Shown: one piece after another, positions 14,529-20,412 of the stretch
How the letters are laid out: each line of letters starts with the position of its first letter
Numbering within the stretch: position 1 is the stretch's first letter
Assembly (NCBI GenBank): GCA_002315655.1
Contig: DCHO01000004.1
Location: 27,401-50,554 of the forward strand
Direction of reading: 5' to 3'
DNA length: 23,154 nucleotides
From: Christensenella sp. UBA1750
GTDB taxonomy: Bacteria; Bacillota; Clostridia; Christensenellales; UBA1750
Program-made: the position numbers and the translations under genes
The notes under the pieces: generated by a model
What the model was told of the DNA's origin: nothing
Database searches by the model: none
Seen by the model: the letters and a program-made list of their open reading frames with translations, nothing else

Positions 14529-14789
14529 TTACTTGGCCTTCTCGATGATCTCGACCAGTCTCCAGCGCTTTTCGCGGGAAAGAGGACGGGTCTCCATCAC
14601 TCTGACGGTATCGCCGATGTTGCAGGTATTGTTCTCATCGTGCGCTTTCAGCTTGGTGGTACGGTTCATGATCTTGCCGTACAGACCGTGCTTAACACGG
14701 GTCTTGATCGCAACAACGATGGTCTTGTCCATTTTATCGCTGACCACAACGCCAACGCGGGTCTTGCGATTTCCTCTCACTTCAGACAT
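14529..14789 (-). CDS. rpsQ: 30S ribosomal protein S17
   Basis: S17 is a primary 16S rRNA-binding protein of the 30S body with an OB fold. The 86-residue sequence contains RKTRVGVVVSDKMDKTIVVA and the family's GDTVRVMETRPLSREKRWRL. AAGGAG lies before the ATG at 14789. It follows rpmC by 27 bases. Confidence 0.98.
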   Translation of the reverse strand: MSEVRGNRKTRVGVVVSDKMDKTIVVAIKTRVKHGLYGKIMNRTTKLKAHDENNTCNIGDTVRVMETRPLSREKRWRLVEIIEKAK

Positions 14790-14816
14790 GAGGTTTTCTC
14801 CTTTCCGTAACCTCGC

Positions 14817-15017
14817 TTAAGCCTTGGCTTTCAGCTCACGAGAACGCTGAACCGTCTTGACTCTGGCGATGTTGCGCTTCGTCTCACGAATCTGCATGGG
14901 ATTCTGAAGCTGACCGGTAGCTAACTGAAAGCGAAGATTGAAGAGCTCAGACTTGAGATCCTTAAGCTGCTGATCCAGTTCGGCATCCGTCATATCAAAG
15001 TACTTGTTCGCCTTCAT
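14817..15017 (-). CDS. rpmC: 50S ribosomal protein L29
   Basis: A 66-residue, two-helix L29 that sits at the tunnel exit, where it helps dock SRP and trigger factor in other bacteria. It contains LDQQLKDLKSELFNLRFQLA and TGQLQNPMQIRETKRNIARV, typical of the family. Its ATG overlaps the rplP stop (TAATG), so re-initiation after L16 synthesis is likely. Confidence 0.97.
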   Translation of the reverse strand: MKANKYFDMTDAELDQQLKDLKSELFNLRFQLATGQLQNPMQIRETKRNIARVKTVQRSRELKAKA

Positions 15018-15445
15018 TAGTTTTCACCACCCTCAACTTTGTCAGCCTTGACGATCTTGCACTTGAGCGGCAGCTTGTGGCTGGCCAGACGCAACGCTTC
15101 GACCGCAGACTCTTCGCCGACACCCGCGATCTCGAACATCACGCGGCCGGGCTTGACGACTGCAACCCAATACTCAGGAGAACCTTTACCGGAACCCATT
15201 CGGGTCTCAGCGGGCTTCTGGGTGACGGGCTTATCGGGGAAAATCTTGATCCAAACCTGACCGCCACGCTTGGTGAAGCGGGTCATGGCAATACGGGCAG
15301 CCTCGATCTGACGGGAAGTGACCCAGCAGGGTTCGGTGGCAACCAGGCCGTATTCACCGTAAGCAATGAAATTGCCGCGGCTGGCCTTGCCCTTCATGCG
15401 ACCGCGCATCACGCGGCGGCGCTTGACTCTCTTAGGCATCAACAT
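15017..15445 (-). CDS. rplP: 50S ribosomal protein L16
   Basis: L16 lies near the A-site tRNA elbow and is needed for late 50S maturation. The 142-residue protein starts MLMPKRVKRRRVMRGRMKGK and contains FIAYGEYGLVATEPCWVTSR with VWIKIFPDKPVTQKPAETRM. A second ATG two codons in is possible, but GGGAGG sits 10 bases before the first and the family normally starts MLxPKR. It begins 3 bases after rpsC and overlaps rpmC by one base. Confidence 0.98.
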   Translation of the reverse strand: MLMPKRVKRRRVMRGRMKGKASRGNFIAYGEYGLVATEPCWVTSRQIEAARIAMTRFTKRGGQVWIKIFPDKPVTQKPAETRMGSGKGSPEYWVAVVKPGRVMFEIAGVGEESAVEALRLASHKLPLKCKIVKADKVEGGEN

Positions 15446-15448
15446 GGT

Positions 15449-16120
15449 TTATTTTCCTCCCTCCGCGGACTTAGGCTGGACCTTCTTGGCGCGGGGAAGC
15501 ACCTGGCCCTTGTAAATCCACACCTTTACGCCGATGCGGCCGTAAGTGGTGTTGGCTTCAGCAAATCCGTAATCAATGTTAGCGCGCAGGGTCTGCAGCG
15601 GGATGGAACCCTCATGGTAGCCTTCGGTACGGGCAATTTCAGCACCGCCAAGACGACCGGAGACCTGCATCTTGATTCCCTTGGCGCCGGCACGCATGGC
15701 AAAACCTAAGTTCTGCTTCATGGCACGACGGAAGGAAACGCGCTTTTCAAGAGAAGCGGCAACCTTTTCGGCAACGAGCTGGGCATCGGCTTCGGGCTGC
15801 TTGATCTCTAAGATGTTCAGAGAAGCGGTCTTCTTGGTGAAGTCCTCGATCTCCTTCTTGAGGCTCTCCGCACCGGCGCCGCCGCGGCCGATAACGATGC
15901 CGGGCTTTGCGGTGTAGATGTTAACAGTGACCTTGTTGGAAGCGCGTTCGATATCAATGTGAGAGATACCGGCGGAGAAGAGCTTTTCTTTCAGCATCTT
16001 GCGCAGGGCGTGATCTTCAACAAGGTTATTGGAAAAATCCTTCTTGCCGGCGTACCAGCGAGCGGACCAATCCTTGATGACGCCGACTCTGGCGCCATGG
16101 GGATTAACTTTCTGTCCCAT
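15449..16120 (-). CDS. rpsC: 30S ribosomal protein S3
   Basis: S3 lines the mRNA entry tunnel and contributes to mRNA unwinding. The 223-residue protein starts MGQKVNPHGARVGVIKDWSA, has the KH type II RNA-binding domain with GRGG at residues 78-81, and the C-terminal domain with RRAMKQNLGFAMRAGAKGIK. AAGGAGG precedes the ATG. It follows rplV by 15 bases. Normal length. Confidence 0.98.
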   Translation of the reverse strand: MGQKVNPHGARVGVIKDWSARWYAGKKDFSNNLVEDHALRKMLKEKLFSAGISHIDIERASNKVTVNIYTAKPGIVIGRGGAGAESLKKEIEDFTKKTASLNILEIKQPEADAQLVAEKVAASLEKRVSFRRAMKQNLGFAMRAGAKGIKMQVSGRLGGAEIARTEGYHEGSIPLQTLRANIDYGFAEANTTYGRIGVKVWIYKGQVLPRAKKVQPKSAEGGK

Positions 16121-16135
16121 GAATCTTCCTCCTTG

Positions 16136-16519
16136 TTACTTCTGATCCAGGATCACGGTGATGTGGCTGGAACGCTTCAGGATAGAGAACGCCTGACCTC
16201 TGCTCCGGGGATGGAACCGCTTGAGGGTCGGACCCTGGTTGGCGTAGCACTCTGCAACATACAGGGTGCTGCGGTCGAGCTCGAGGTTGTTTTCGGCATT
16301 TGCAATCGCGCTGGACAAAACCTTAGCAACGATGGGGGATGCCGCCTTGGGCGTATTCATGAGGATAGCAAGTGCAGTATCGGCACTCTTACCGCGAATC
16401 AAGTCAAGAACAACCTGAACCTTGCGGGAAGGAATGCGGATGTATTTGGCAGTGCAGCGGGCGCGCTTGTCGGCGTTAGCCTTGCGAGCAGCGCTCTTTT
16501 CACGGCTTCTTGTCGCCAT
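16136..16519 (-). CDS. rplV: 50S ribosomal protein L22
   Basis: L22 sends a long beta-hairpin into the exit tunnel near the macrolide site. The 127-residue protein has the core YIRIPSRKVQVVLDLIRGKS and the hairpin region YVAECYANQGPTLKRFHPRS followed by RGQAFSILKRSSHITVIL. No insertion or deletion is evident in the hairpin. AAGGAGG precedes the ATG, and the gap to rpsS is 18 bases. Confidence 0.98.
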   Translation of the reverse strand: MATRSREKSAARKANADKRARCTAKYIRIPSRKVQVVLDLIRGKSADTALAILMNTPKAASPIVAKVLSSAIANAENNLELDRSTLYVAECYANQGPTLKRFHPRSRGQAFSILKRSSHITVILDQK

Positions 16520-16537
16520 TTTGTTTCCTCCTTCCTT

Positions 16538-16816
16538 TTACTTGGCACCGGTGGACTTTTCGCCGGCGTGACCGCGGAATGTGCGGGTGGGGGCGAATTC
16601 ACCGAGCTTGTGGCCGACCATTTCCTCCGTCACATAGACGGGAACGTGCTTGCGGCCATCATGAACGGCGATGGTGTGACCCACGAAGTCAGGGAAGATG
16701 GTGGACGCTCTGGACCACGTCTTCAGAACCTTCTTGTCACCCGCTTTATTCATTTCTTCGACTCTCTTGAGAAGACGAGCTTCTACATAAGGGCCCTTCT
16801 TAACAGATCTGGACAT
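16538..16816 (-). CDS. rpsS: 30S ribosomal protein S19
   Basis: S19 forms a heterodimer with S13 in the 30S head. The 92-residue protein starts MSRSVKKGPYVEARLLKRVE and contains WSRASTIFPDFVGHTIAVHD with YVTEEMVGHKLGEFAPTRTF, the full family signature. GGAGG precedes the ATG. It lies 15 bases after rplB. Nothing unusual. Confidence 0.98.
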   Translation of the reverse strand: MSRSVKKGPYVEARLLKRVEEMNKAGDKKVLKTWSRASTIFPDFVGHTIAVHDGRKHVPVYVTEEMVGHKLGEFAPTRTFRGHAGEKSTGAK

Positions 16817-16831
16817 GAAGTTTGCCTCCTC

Positions 16832-17665
16832 TTACTTGCCGTTGCGGCGCTTCACGATGAACTTATCGCTGGGGTTGCGATGCTTACGAGTCTTACGACC
16901 CTGCGTGGGCTTGCCCCAGGGAGTCACAGGACCGGGCATACCGACAGGAGACTTGCCTTCGCCGCCGCCGTGGGGGTGGTCATTGGGGTTCATGACAACA
17001 CCACGGTTGTGGGGACGGAAGCCCATGTGACGGACGCGGCCGGCTTTACCAAGGTTCACGTTCTCGTGGTCGATGTTGCCGACCTGACCGATGGTGGCCT
17101 TGCAGCCCATGGGGATCATGCGAACCTCGCCGGAGGGCAGGCGGATCTGCGCGTAAGCGCCTTCCTTAGCCATGACCTGAGCGGCGTTGCCGGCGGAGCG
17201 AACCAGCTGGCCGCCCTTGCCGGGCAGGATCTCGATGCAGTGCACGAGAGTACCCAGAGGAATGTTCGCGATGGGAAGAGCGTTGCCGGGCTTGATGTCC
17301 GCGCCTTCGCCGGAGAGCACGGTGTCGCCAACGTGCAGACCGTAGGGAGCGATGATGTAGCGCTTCTCGCCGTCCGCGTAGATCAGCAGGGCGATGTTGG
17401 CGCTGCGGTTGGGATCGTATTCAATGGTAGCAACCTTCGCAGGGATGCCATCCTTGTTGCGCTTGAAGTCGATGATACGATACTTTTTGCGCGCCGCACC
17501 GCCGCGGAAACGGACGGTGATCTTGCCGTGGACGTTGCGTCCGCCGGTGGAGCGCTTATCTTCAAGCAAAGACTTCTCGGGGGTGCTGCAGGTGATCTCC
17601 TCATAAGTGGAAACCGACATGAAGCGGCGGCCCGGAGAGGTCGGCTTATAGAATTTAATAGCCAT
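16832..17665 (-). CDS. rplB: 50S ribosomal protein L2
   Basis: L2 is needed for subunit association and peptidyl-transferase centre function. The 277-residue protein starts MAIKFYKPTSPGRRFMSVST, has the OB and SH3-like domains and the invariant HPHGGGEG at residues 230-237, whose histidine is functionally important in E. coli. AGGAGGG precedes the ATG. It follows rplW by 30 bases. Normal length. Confidence 0.98.
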   Translation of the reverse strand: MAIKFYKPTSPGRRFMSVSTYEEITCSTPEKSLLEDKRSTGGRNVHGKITVRFRGGAARKKYRIIDFKRNKDGIPAKVATIEYDPNRSANIALLIYADGEKRYIIAPYGLHVGDTVLSGEGADIKPGNALPIANIPLGTLVHCIEILPGKGGQLVRSAGNAAQVMAKEGAYAQIRLPSGEVRMIPMGCKATIGQVGNIDHENVNLGKAGRVRHMGFRPHNRGVVMNPNDHPHGGGEGKSPVGMPGPVTPWGKPTQGRKTRKHRNPSDKFIVKRRNGK

Positions 17666-17695
17666 TCAAATTCCCTCCTAAAGAAAAGCTTAACT

Positions 17696-17992
17696 TTACT
17701 CGGCCATGCCCTCGAAGAACTCGATGGGCTTAGAGGACGCGGTCAGCTTCACGAAAGCCTTCTTGACCTCGGCACGGCGGCCGGAGTGCAGACCCATGCG
17801 CTTGACCTTACCGATCTGACGGGAAGTGTTGACGCGCTCGACCTTGACGCCGAAGATGGTCTCCACAGCCTGCTTGATCTCGGTCTTGTTGGCACGGATG
17901 GCAACTTCAAAGGTGTAATCCTTGTTAGCGATTCCGTCATAGCTTGCTTCGGTGAGAACCGGGCGCAAAATGATGTCATGGGGATTCTTCAT
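17696..17992 (-). CDS. rplW: 50S ribosomal protein L23
   Basis: L23 sits at the tunnel exit and docks trigger factor and SRP in other bacteria. The 98-residue protein contains IILRPVLTEASYDGIANKDY and VETIFGVKVERVNTSRQIGK. The start overlaps the rplD stop by one base (TAATG), consistent with coupled translation. It precedes rplB by 30 bases. Confidence 0.97.
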   Translation of the reverse strand: MKNPHDIILRPVLTEASYDGIANKDYTFEVAIRANKTEIKQAVETIFGVKVERVNTSRQIGKVKRMGLHSGRRAEVKKAFVKLTASSKPIEFFEGMAE

Positions 17993-18612
17993 TATGCGTA
18001 AACCTCCTCAATCTGAGCGACGGCATCCTTGACGACGACCAGCTTGTCAGCGTTCATAATGTCGTAAACATTGATGGTGTTGACGAAGGCCAGCTTCAAG
18101 CCCTGGATGTTGTTGGAAACGCGGTAGATGATCTCGTCCTTGGCGGGAAGAACCATGAGGGTCTTCTTTTCGGCGCCGATGGCGGAGAGGATCTTGGCCA
18201 TTTCCTTGGTCTTGGGAGCTTCCACAGACAGGGACTCAAGAACGACTAAGTTCTGATCGGTGACCTTGGAAGAGAGCGCGCACTTCATGGCGAGGCGGCG
18301 AACCTTGCGCAGAACGCTCTGAGAGTAAGAACGGGGGGTGGGAGCGAAGACCACGCCGCCGTGGGTGAACTGGGGCGCACGGTTGGAATGATGACGTGCG
18401 CGGCCGGTGCCCTTCTGGCGATAGATCTTTTTGCCGCCGCCGGAAACATCAGAGCGGCCCTTGGCCATCTGGGTTCCCTGGCGCTGGTTGGCAAGCTGTG
18501 CAACGATAACCTGGTGCACAACAGGTTCATTCATCGGAACCGCAAAGATGCTGTCATTGAGCTCGATCTCACCGGCAGCAGCGCCCTGCATGTTCGTCAC
18601 TTGATACTTCAT
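17992..18612 (-). CDS. rplD: 50S ribosomal protein L4
   Basis: L4 reaches into the exit tunnel. In E. coli it also represses the S10 operon by binding the leader RNA; the leader in front of rpsJ here is structured, but its recognition by L4 is inference. The 206-residue protein has the family motifs RQGTQMAKGRSDVSGGGKKI, YRQKGTGRARHHSNRAPQFT and HGGVVFAPTPRSYSQSVLRK. AAGGAGG precedes the ATG. It is 27 bases after rplC. Confidence 0.98.
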   Translation of the reverse strand: MKYQVTNMQGAAAGEIELNDSIFAVPMNEPVVHQVIVAQLANQRQGTQMAKGRSDVSGGGKKIYRQKGTGRARHHSNRAPQFTHGGVVFAPTPRSYSQSVLRKVRRLAMKCALSSKVTDQNLVVLESLSVEAPKTKEMAKILSAIGAEKKTLMVLPAKDEIIYRVSNNIQGLKLAFVNTINVYDIMNADKLVVVKDAVAQIEEVYA

Positions 18613-18639
18613 AGATTGCGTATCCTCCTTTGCCTGCTC

Positions 18640-19281
18640 TTACGCCTTGACCGAGTCACGGATCATCAGCAAGCCGCCGTTGGGGCCGGGAAGCGCGCCC
18701 TTAACGAAGAGCAGGTTACGCTCGCCATCGACCTTGACCACAGTGAGGTTCTGCACGGTAACGCGCTCATGTCCCCACTGACCGGCCATGTGCTTGTTTT
18801 TGAACACGCGGGACGGGTCAGAGTTCGCACTCAAGGAACCAACGCCGCGATGGTACTTGGAACCATGCGCCATGGGACCGGTGTGCTGATTCCAACGCAG
18901 GATGGGGCCGGTGTAGCCCTTACCTTTGCTGGTACCGACAACGTCGATGGCGTCGCCGGAAGCGAACACTTCAACGTTGATGAGCTGACCGACTTCATAG
19001 TTCTGCGCATCGTCCAGACGGAACTCGCGGAGATAACGGGTGGCGTCCACGCCAGCCTTCTTGAAGTGGCCTTGCTCGGGCTTGTTTTTAAGCTTCTTTG
19101 CGCGGCTCTCAGAGAGAGTCTTGAAGCCTACCTGGATGGCAGAGTAGCCATCTTTCTCCACGGTCTTCTTCTGCACCACGGTGCAGGGGCCCGCTTCGAC
19201 GACGGTAACGGGAATGACCACGCCATCTTCCTGGAAGAGCTGGGTCATACCGACCTTCGTGCCGAGAATCGCCTTTTTCAT
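18640..19281 (-). CDS. rplC: 50S ribosomal protein L3
   Basis: L3 starts 50S assembly and reaches toward the peptidyl-transferase centre. The 213-residue product starts MKKAILGTKVGMTQLFQEDG and contains the diagnostic GTSKGKGYTGPILRWNQHTG and GSKYHRGVGSLSANSDPSRV. An in-frame start 75 bases upstream lies inside rpsJ and is rejected, because GGAGGTG lies just before the ATG at 19281. The gap from rpsJ is 19 bases. Confidence 0.98.
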   Translation of the reverse strand: MKKAILGTKVGMTQLFQEDGVVIPVTVVEAGPCTVVQKKTVEKDGYSAIQVGFKTLSESRAKKLKNKPEQGHFKKAGVDATRYLREFRLDDAQNYEVGQLINVEVFASGDAIDVVGTSKGKGYTGPILRWNQHTGPMAHGSKYHRGVGSLSANSDPSRVFKNKHMAGQWGHERVTVQNLTVVKVDGERNLLFVKGALPGPNGGLLMIRDSVKA

Positions 19282-19300
19282 GTTACTTGGCACCTCCAAC

Positions 19301-19609
19301 TTAGAGCTTGATCTCGATATCAACACCGGCAGGCAAGTCCAGCCGCATAAGGGCATCCACCGTCTTGGGGGTGGGGGAGAGGATGTCGATTAAGCGCTTG
19401 TGGGTGCGCATCTCGAACTGTTCTCTCGAGTCCTTATACTTGAAGGTTGCGCGCAGGATGGTGACGACTTCCTTCTCGGTGGGGAGAGGAATCGGGCCGG
19501 AAACGCGCGCCCCGGTGCGCTTCGCGGTTTCCACGATGCGCTCGGCGGACTGGTCGATGAGGGTGCTCTCGTATGCCTTGAGCTTGATACGGATCTTCTG
19601 ATTGGCCAT
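19301..19609 (-). CDS. rpsJ: 30S ribosomal protein S10 (NusE)
   Basis: S10 is part of the 30S head and, as NusE, joins antitermination complexes and couples transcription with translation through NusG. The 102-residue protein starts MANQKIRIKLKAYESTLIDQ and contains VSGPIPLPTEKEVVTILRAT and MRTHKRLIDILSPTPKTVDA. AAGGAGG lies 7 bases before the ATG. It is the first gene of the superoperon, behind a leader of about 190 nt. Confidence 0.98.
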   Translation of the reverse strand: MANQKIRIKLKAYESTLIDQSAERIVETAKRTGARVSGPIPLPTEKEVVTILRATFKYKDSREQFEMRTHKRLIDILSPTPKTVDALMRLDLPAGVDIEIKL

Positions 19610-19798
19610 GTTTTTACCTCCTTACAGGTGATGGGGCTCATTTACACTGTGCCGTGTGTGCCGCATATCCTTATTTGATAGGCACAATGCCCCTTTTGCA
19701 ACCCTGGGGAACGAGCTCCTCGTCCGTCTTGCGGACAGGTCCACGAGAATTACCTGGCGGCCAAGCCAGCAACTTCCCGCTTCATCCCATGCGGCAGC
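19610..19798 (-). promoter_or_regulatory. Structured 5' leader of the S10 operon
   Basis: On the minus strand, from the estimated transcription start to the rpsJ ATG, this untranslated leader can form several stems: CTGGC/GCCAG (19754-19758 with 19765-19769), GTCCG/CGGAC (19722-19726 with 19732-19736), and a nested pair near the ribosome binding site, GTGCC/GGCAC (19658-19662 with 19681-19685) inside GGGGC/GCCCC (19633-19637 with 19689-19693). S10 leaders in several bacterial groups are targets of L4. The position fits; a family match was not tested. Confidence 0.55.
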
Positions 19799-19804
19799 TA
19801 TGTT

Positions 19805-19833
19805 AGAATAACACACCACCCCTCATTATGCAA
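19805..19833 (-). promoter_or_regulatory. rpsJp: Main promoter of the ribosomal superoperon
   Basis: On the minus strand TTGCAT (19828-19833), a 17-base spacer and TATTCT (19805-19810), with TGT directly before the -10 making it an extended -10 promoter. No other comparably good pair was found between here and rpsJ. Assigned by inspection. Confidence 0.6.
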
Positions 19834-19842
19834 GGGGTTTTT
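19818..19842 (+). terminator. Terminator-like hairpin facing away from the operon
   Basis: Read on the plus strand, ACCCCT (19818-19823), a 9-base loop and AGGGGT (19833-19838) are followed by TTTTT up to 19842. The element overlaps the spacer and -35 of the S10 promoter. No plus-strand gene ends nearby, so it could stop antisense transcription or be chance. Confidence 0.3.
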
Positions 19843-19909
19843 GCATATTTACACAACTTTCACATTCCGTTTTTCGCATAATCTCCGACTTTCCTCCCCA
19901 CCGCAGTCT

Positions 19910-19927
19910 CACACGCACCCGCGTGTG
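19910..19927. repeat. Short inverted repeat
   Basis: CACACGC (19910-19916) and GCGTGTG (19921-19927) form a perfect 7-bp stem with a 4-base loop in the gene-free DNA upstream of the S10 promoter. There is no T-run, and its role is unknown. Confidence 0.5.
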
Positions 19928-19980
19928 CCAAATCGCATATATTCATCCCCCTCCCCGAAACAATTCAGAAAAATTTTATC

Positions 19981-20008
19981 GTTCCTTCCGCGCCGCAGCG
20001 CGTAGGCT
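19981..20008. repeat. Imperfect direct repeat, copy 1
   Basis: A 28-base segment starting GTTCCTTCCGCG and ending GCAGCGCGTAGGCT recurs at 20048 with one indel and two or three substitutions. In copy 1 it is followed by TGCGCG, in copy 2 by the palindromic element. This suggests copy 1 is a truncated start of the same element family. Confidence 0.6.
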
Positions 20009-20047
20009 TGCGCGTACAACCTCGACCTTATCACCACGGAATACGAC

Positions 20048-20076
20048 GTTCCTCCCCGCGACGCAGCGCGTAGGCT
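20048..20076. repeat. Imperfect direct repeat, copy 2
   Basis: A 29-base partner of the repeat at 19981, starting GTTCCTCCCCGCG and sharing the exact 14-base end GCAGCGCGTAGGCT. It runs straight into the first stem of palindromic element A. Confidence 0.6.
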
Positions 20077-20132
20077 CCCCCGCGTGCGGGAGAGCTGGCA
20101 AATTTCAACCTGTTGAAATTTGACTGAGAGGG
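20073..20132. repeat. Two-stem palindromic element A
   Basis: Stem 1 pairs GGCTCCCCCGC with GCGGGAGAGCT (20073-20083 with 20086-20096; one C/A mismatch and one G/T). Stem 2 is a perfect 11-bp palindrome, CAAATTTCAAC with GTTGAAATTTG (20099-20109 with 20112-20122). The junction GAGCTGG and the following ACTGAGAGGG are shared with element B. It resembles small interspersed hairpin elements of Clostridia genomes; it encodes no protein. Confidence 0.65.
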
Positions 20133-20145
20133 CGTCCCTTCGTCC

Positions 20146-20190
20146 CTTATTCTTCATTCTTCATTTTTCAGTCTTCAGTATTCATTCGTC
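20146..20190. repeat. Degenerate short-period pyrimidine-rich tract
   Basis: Repeated units close to TTCATTC, TTCATTTTTCAG, TCTTCAGTATTCATTC fill the DNA between the two palindromic elements. The period is irregular, about 7-9 bases. Such tracts often border small palindromic elements in related genomes, as far as I recall; no coding potential is seen. Confidence 0.45.
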
Positions 20191-20218
20191 TCCCTTCCCG
20201 CCCGCAGGCGGCGTTCCT

Positions 20219-20280
20219 GGCGCCTCCGCTTGCGGGGGAGCTGGCTTTTTGTGAGGCTCGCCTCACAAAAAGACTGAGGG
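20219..20280. repeat. Two-stem palindromic element B
   Basis: Stem 1 pairs GGCGCCTCCGC with GCGGGGGAGCT (20219-20229 with 20232-20242; one mismatch, two G/T). Stem 2 is a perfect 13-bp palindrome, CTTTTTGTGAGGC with GCCTCACAAAAAG (20245-20257 with 20260-20272). Stem 2 is unrelated in sequence to that of element A, while the flanks GAGCTGG and ACTGAG are the same. Confidence 0.65.
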
Positions 20281-20285
20281 AGTCC

Positions 20286-20351
20286 CCGGGCGCGGTCACG
20301 CCGCGCCCGGCTCTCTGACCGGAACCCCCTCGTGGGGTTCCGATCAGAGAG
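20286..20351. repeat. Pair of adjacent strong hairpins
   Basis: CCGGGCGCGG with CCGCGCCCGG (20286-20295 with 20301-20310) is a perfect 10-bp stem. Immediately after it, 20311-20328 pairs with 20334-20351 in a 17-bp stem with a single C/A mismatch (CTCTCTGA plus CGGAACCCC on the left arm). Neither arm is followed by a T-run. They lie directly downstream of element B. Confidence 0.65.
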
Positions 20352-20364
20352 CATCCCCACAACA

Positions 20365-20403
20365 AACGGAGGCACAGCCCTCATTTCCGGCCATGCCTCC
20401 GTT
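20365..20403 (-). terminator. Probable terminator of the VOC/propeller operon
   Basis: AACGGAGGCA (20365-20374) and TGCCTCCGTT (20394-20403) form a perfect 10-bp stem starting 10 bases after the stop of the propeller gene on the minus strand. The minus-strand tail reads TTTGTTGTGG, which is a weak T-run. It may need help from Rho or the downstream hairpins. Confidence 0.55.
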
Positions 20404-20412
20404 CCTATTCCG

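Noticed and set aside
15959..18001. A 680-codon open frame on the plus strand across rpsC, rplV, rpsS, rplB and rplW
   Set aside because: It is antisense to five certain ribosomal protein genes, arises from their codon bias, and has no ribosome binding site or recognisable domain.
19818..19842. The hairpin as terminator for a plus-strand gene
   Set aside because: No plus-strand gene is found upstream of it, since everything from 3907 to 19818 codes on the minus strand. Only the sequence feature is kept, at low confidence.
19843..20412. CRISPR array or tRNA gene in the repeat-rich gap
   Set aside because: Repeats are palindromic, few and unevenly spaced, with no regular spacers; no cloverleaf with a T-loop GGTTCGA-type motif could be found.
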